Assembly (NCBI GenBank): GCA_902494935.1 | Contig: CABUVH010000054.1 | Span: 1 to 10,819 of the forward strand | Origin: an uncultured Collinsella sp. | GTDB taxonomy: Bacteria > Actinomycetota > Coriobacteriia > Coriobacteriales > Coriobacteriaceae | Reading direction: 5' to 3' | DNA length: 10,819 bases | Part shown: positions 9,385-10,819 of the stretch, piece by piece | Layout: each line of letters opens with the position of its first letter | Numbering within the stretch: the first letter of the stretch is position 1 | Translations under genes and position numbers: made by a program | The notes under the pieces: model-generated | What the model saw: the letters and a program-made list of their open reading frames with translations, nothing else | Told to the model about the DNA's origin: nothing | Databases searched by the model: none

Positions 9385-9411
9385 TTTTAATAGCGCAGAA
9401 CACCAACGAAG

Positions 9412-9843
9412 TTAGTCGATGGAGATCTTCGTAACGTTCTTCTTCTCGACGATCTTGGGAACCGTAACGGTCAGGATGCCGTCAGCGTACTTAGCCGAGA
9501 GGCCCTCGCTCGAAGCGTCCTTTAGATACACGCCACGCGTCGCGCTGTACGAGTTGAACTCCTTCTGCAGGAAGTTCTTGCCCTCGTTCTCCTCGTCTTC
9601 CTCGACATTCACGCTAATGGACAGACGGCCCTCGTTAAGCTCGACATCGATATCGTCCTTGGCGACGCCGGTCAGATAAGCCTTGACCTCATAGCCGTCG
9701 CCCTTATCCTCAACGTCAACGGGGAACGCCTTGGAAGCAATCGAGTTGTTTGCAAGGTCGGTCATATCATCAAACAGATCGAACAACGAGCTAGCAGAAG
9801 GACGAACGCCAAAAACCGAACGATAAGGAACCATGCTTGCCAT
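9412..9843 (-). CDS. Hsp20 / alpha-crystallin small heat-shock protein
   Basis: ATP-independent holdase chaperone of 143 aa that forms oligomers and binds unfolding proteins. Short N-terminal arm (1-38), alpha-crystallin domain about 40-130, and C-terminal KKNVTKISID. The signature YADGILTVTVPK (119-130) matches the family A-x-x-x-G-x-L motif. Other typical stretches are FPVDVEDKGDGYEVKAYLTGV and the E/D-rich loop near 81-88. The open frame extends to 9978, but AAAGGAG lies 8 nt before the ATG at 9843 and the protein from there has normal length. Regulation by temperature is likely: the SD is part of a small hairpin and HspR-like half-sites lie upstream. Confidence 0.93.
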   Translation of the reverse strand: MASMVPYRSVFGVRPSASSLFDLFDDMTDLANNSIASKAFPVDVEDKGDGYEVKAYLTGVAKDDIDVELNEGRLSISVNVEEDEENEGKNFLQKEFNSYSATRGVYLKDASSEGLSAKYADGILTVTVPKIVEKKNVTKISID

Positions 9844-9849
9844 GTTTAC

Positions 9850-9867
9850 CACTCCTTTTAAGGACTG
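9850..9867 (-). promoter_or_regulatory. SD-occluding hairpin in the hsp20 leader, possible RNA thermometer
   Basis: In the minus-strand RNA, UCCU (from 9861-9864) pairs with AGGA of the Shine-Dalgarno (9853-9856) across a UAAA tetraloop. The stem continues past a G-G mismatch with A-U and C-G pairs (9851/9866, 9850/9867). A marginal stem on the SD of an hsp20 gene is typical of RNA thermometers such as fourU and ROSE elements. This one matches neither exactly. Function is inference. Confidence 0.4.
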
Positions 9868-9904
9868 CCGAGTCATCTTCCAGGTGACTGGGACTTCTTT
9901 TGAC

Positions 9905-9938
9905 GCTCTTATATATGCCCACCCAGTGCTCATATATA
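9905..9938. repeat. AT-rich direct and inverted repeat in the hsp20 upstream region
   Basis: GCTCTTATATA (9905-9915) and GCTCATATATA (9928-9938) are direct repeats with one mismatch, 23 bp apart. TATATATG (9910-9917) and CATATATA (9931-9938) form a perfect 8-bp inverted repeat over the same bases. The minus-strand TATATA/TATAAG stretches could be the hsp20 -10 box. The arrangement suggests either a regulator site around the promoter or tandem -10 boxes. Confidence 0.35.
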
Positions 9939-9955
9939 CATCGACTATAAAGTTT

Positions 9956-10000
9956 TTTGAGTCCAGTACTATAAGCATATCTAAGTGCGTATGACTCAGG
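9956..10000. promoter_or_regulatory. HAIR-like (HspR) half-sites upstream of hsp20
   Basis: The HspR operator HAIR reads CTTGAGT-N7-ACTCAAG. At 9980-10000 the plus strand reads TCTAAGT-N7-ACTCAGG, which matches 10 of 14 with exact spacing. A second half-site TTTGAGT (9956-9962) matches 6 of 7. TGAGTC (9958-9963) and GACTCA (9993-9998) also form an inverted pair. A degenerate HspR operator is plausible for an actinobacterial hsp20 gene but unproven. Confidence 0.3.
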
Positions 10001-10075
10001 TTTTAGGAAGGTTAAGGTTCTTTGAACCAGAGCTTAAATACCGAGTATGTCCCCAGCTACAAATAACAAGGGGCT

Positions 10076-10081
10076 TACAAT
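10076..10081 (+). promoter_or_regulatory. -10 box (TACAAT) of the membrane-anchored protein gene
   Basis: TACAAT lies 39 nt before the ATG at 10121, with no evident -35. The RBS AAAGGG is at 10111-10116, 4 nt before the ATG, a short spacing. A small palindrome, GGTTC-TTT-GAACC (10016-10028), lies upstream with unknown role. Confidence 0.45.
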
Positions 10082-10120
10082 GAGCGCGTACACGTTGTTG
10101 GTAACGAGCTAAAGGGCATC

Positions 10121-10588
10121 ATGGACGACCAAAACCAGAACAATATGTTTATGCCGACGCAGGGGGAAGATACTTCCACGCAGCCGCCACGGTTCCATCG
10201 CCCCCACATCTCGCAAGAGCCCATTAATGATCCGGAGCCCGAGTATGTGACGAGAAATCGATATCAAACGCTCGAGGATGCCCAAACGGGACGTAAACAT
10301 ATGGGCGTCGCCTCGGGAGACCCTGTATATCTGAAAGACGCACCATTATCTAAAAACAGCGCAGCTAGTGATGAGCCGATGAAAGCATCCGCCGCTCATC
10401 AACAAAGAGGTCCTCGACCAAAGCAAACCTTGACGCATTCGGCTCGCTATCTCGAAACGCCAAAACAGGGAAAATCAATCTTCGTTTCATCAAGTAAACG
10501 ACGCAAGCAGCATCGACTGACAATCCTGCTTTTGATCATTGCAGCCATAGCAGTCGCCCTTGTTATTCGTTTTATTTTCTTTAAATAA
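10121..10588 (+). CDS. Uncharacterised protein with C-terminal membrane anchor
   Basis: I do not recognise this 155-aa protein. Residues 1-125 are polar, rich in Pro, Gln, Asn, Ser and His, and look disordered, with no known motif. A basic patch SSSKRRKQHR (123-132) precedes one hydrophobic segment at about 134-154 (LTILLLIIAAIAVALVIRFIF), and the protein ends in FFK. There is no signal peptide. By the positive-inside rule the bulk stays cytosolic and the C-terminus spans the membrane, a tail-anchored layout. It is divergent from hsp20, with its own -10 box. Its 3' half is repeated in inverted orientation in the convergent gene that runs off the window. Synonymous changes between the copies support its being a real protein. 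Confidence 0.7.
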   Translation: MDDQNQNNMFMPTQGEDTSTQPPRFHRPHISQEPINDPEPEYVTRNRYQTLEDAQTGRKHMGVASGDPVYLKDAPLSKNSAASDEPMKASAAHQQRGPRPKQTLTHSARYLETPKQGKSIFVSSSKRRKQHRLTILLLIIAAIAVALVIRFIFFK

Positions 10589-10612
10589 AAGCTCAATACC
10601 AAAAAGAATTAA

Positions 10613-10649
10613 ATCGTCTGGCGTAAATGACTCTATTACACCAGACGAT
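10613..10649. terminator. Bidirectional terminator at the centre of the inverted repeat
   Basis: ATCGTCTGG (10613-10621) pairs perfectly with CCAGACGAT (10641-10649). A-rich sequence (10601-10613) on the left and TTATCGTTTTT (10651-10661) on the right give a U-tract in both directions. An outer 15-bp stem (10591-10605 with 10657-10671, GCTCAATACC plus five A) encloses it. It lies between the two convergent stop codons. Confidence 0.7.
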
Positions 10650-10673
10650 CTTATCGTTTTTGGTATTGAGCCT

Positions 10674-10819
10674 TTATTTAAAGAAGATAAATCGAATAAC
10701 AAGGGCAACTGCTATGGCCACAATGATCAAAAGCAGGATTGTCAGTCGATGCTGCTTGCGTCGTTTACTTGATGAAACGAAGATTGATTTTCCCTGTTTT
10801 GGCGTTTCGAGATAGCGAG
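10674..10819 (-). CDS. Partial convergent paralogue of the membrane-anchored protein (3' end only)
   Basis: The minus strand encodes the last 47 residues of a protein nearly identical to the C-terminus of the 155-aa gene product: the segment from RYLETPKQGK through the basic patch and the hydrophobic anchor to FFK, then TAA at 10674-10676. The only amino-acid difference is Ala to Val at the position of residue 141. Among five nucleotide differences in the coding part, four are at third codon positions and three codons are silent. The gene continues past the window edge, so its N-terminal half and start are unseen. Confidence 0.7.
   Translation of the reverse strand, partial: RYLETPKQGKSIFVSSSKRRKQHRLTILLLIIVAIAVALVIRFIFFK

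Larger units (their letters stand above)
10443..10819. repeat. Large inverted repeat joining two convergent paralogues
   Basis: Bases 10443-10630 and 10632-10819 are reverse complements about the centre 10631, with 13 mismatches in 188 by my hand alignment. The outer 99 bp of each arm are identical. All mismatches lie in the inner 89 bp, that is the last codons and the 3' region. The repeat reaches the window edge, so its true length is unknown. Confidence 0.9.

Noticed and set aside
10490..10772. Two similar short frames on opposite strands covering the centre of the inverted repeat
   Set aside because: Their likeness is a direct result of the palindrome. They run through the terminator and lack ribosome binding sites.
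10443..10819. Fold-back or chimeric contig-end artefact as the cause of the inverted repeat
   Set aside because: An artefact would give identical arms. Here 13 differences exist and coding changes favour third positions. It is not fully excluded, because the window ends inside the repeat.

Overview
The window reads as ordinary chromosome of a moderately GC-rich Gram-positive bacterium. The protein style, the tilS-hpt-ftsH order, the recurring TACAAT -10 boxes and the lack of any phage, IS or plasmid gene fit a gut Coriobacteriia (Collinsella-like) actinobacterium. That assignment rests on recognition of the proteins, not on a database search.

Layout. Bases 1-217 hold a terminator hairpin of an unseen upstream gene and the promoter of the first gene, a 23S rRNA uracil-C5 methyltransferase (218-1666, +). 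It converges on a PHP-domain phosphatase (1732-2553, -), which follows a PLP-dependent aminotransferase (2719-3903, -). The gap between these two carries a near-consensus parS-like palindrome (2681-2696). A long perfect palindrome of REP type (3965-4022) lies between the aminotransferase promoter and the ftsH terminator.

The central block, all on the minus strand, is tilS (6933-8471), hpt (6236-6784) and ftsH (4093-6234). These are tRNA-Ile lysidine synthetase, hypoxanthine phosphoribosyltransferase and the membrane AAA+ protease, a grouping conserved in many Gram-positives. hpt and ftsH are one nucleotide apart and probably share a promoter in the tilS-hpt gap. tilS is divergent from an MBL-fold hydrolase of the YycJ/WalJ type (8520-9329, +), only 48 bp away.

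The right end holds an Hsp20 small heat-shock protein (9412-9843, -). Its 277-bp upstream region contains a possible SD-hiding hairpin, an AT-rich repeat pair and degenerate HspR (HAIR-like) half-sites. Next is an uncharacterised protein of 155 residues with a C-terminal membrane anchor (10121-10588, +). The window ends inside a convergent, nearly identical inverted copy of that gene's 3' half (10674-10819, -). The two copies meet at a bidirectional terminator. Their differences fall almost only at third codon positions and in the shared 3' region, so this looks like a real twin-gene pair rather than a fold-back artefact. It is the most unusual structure in the window, followed by the parS-like site.
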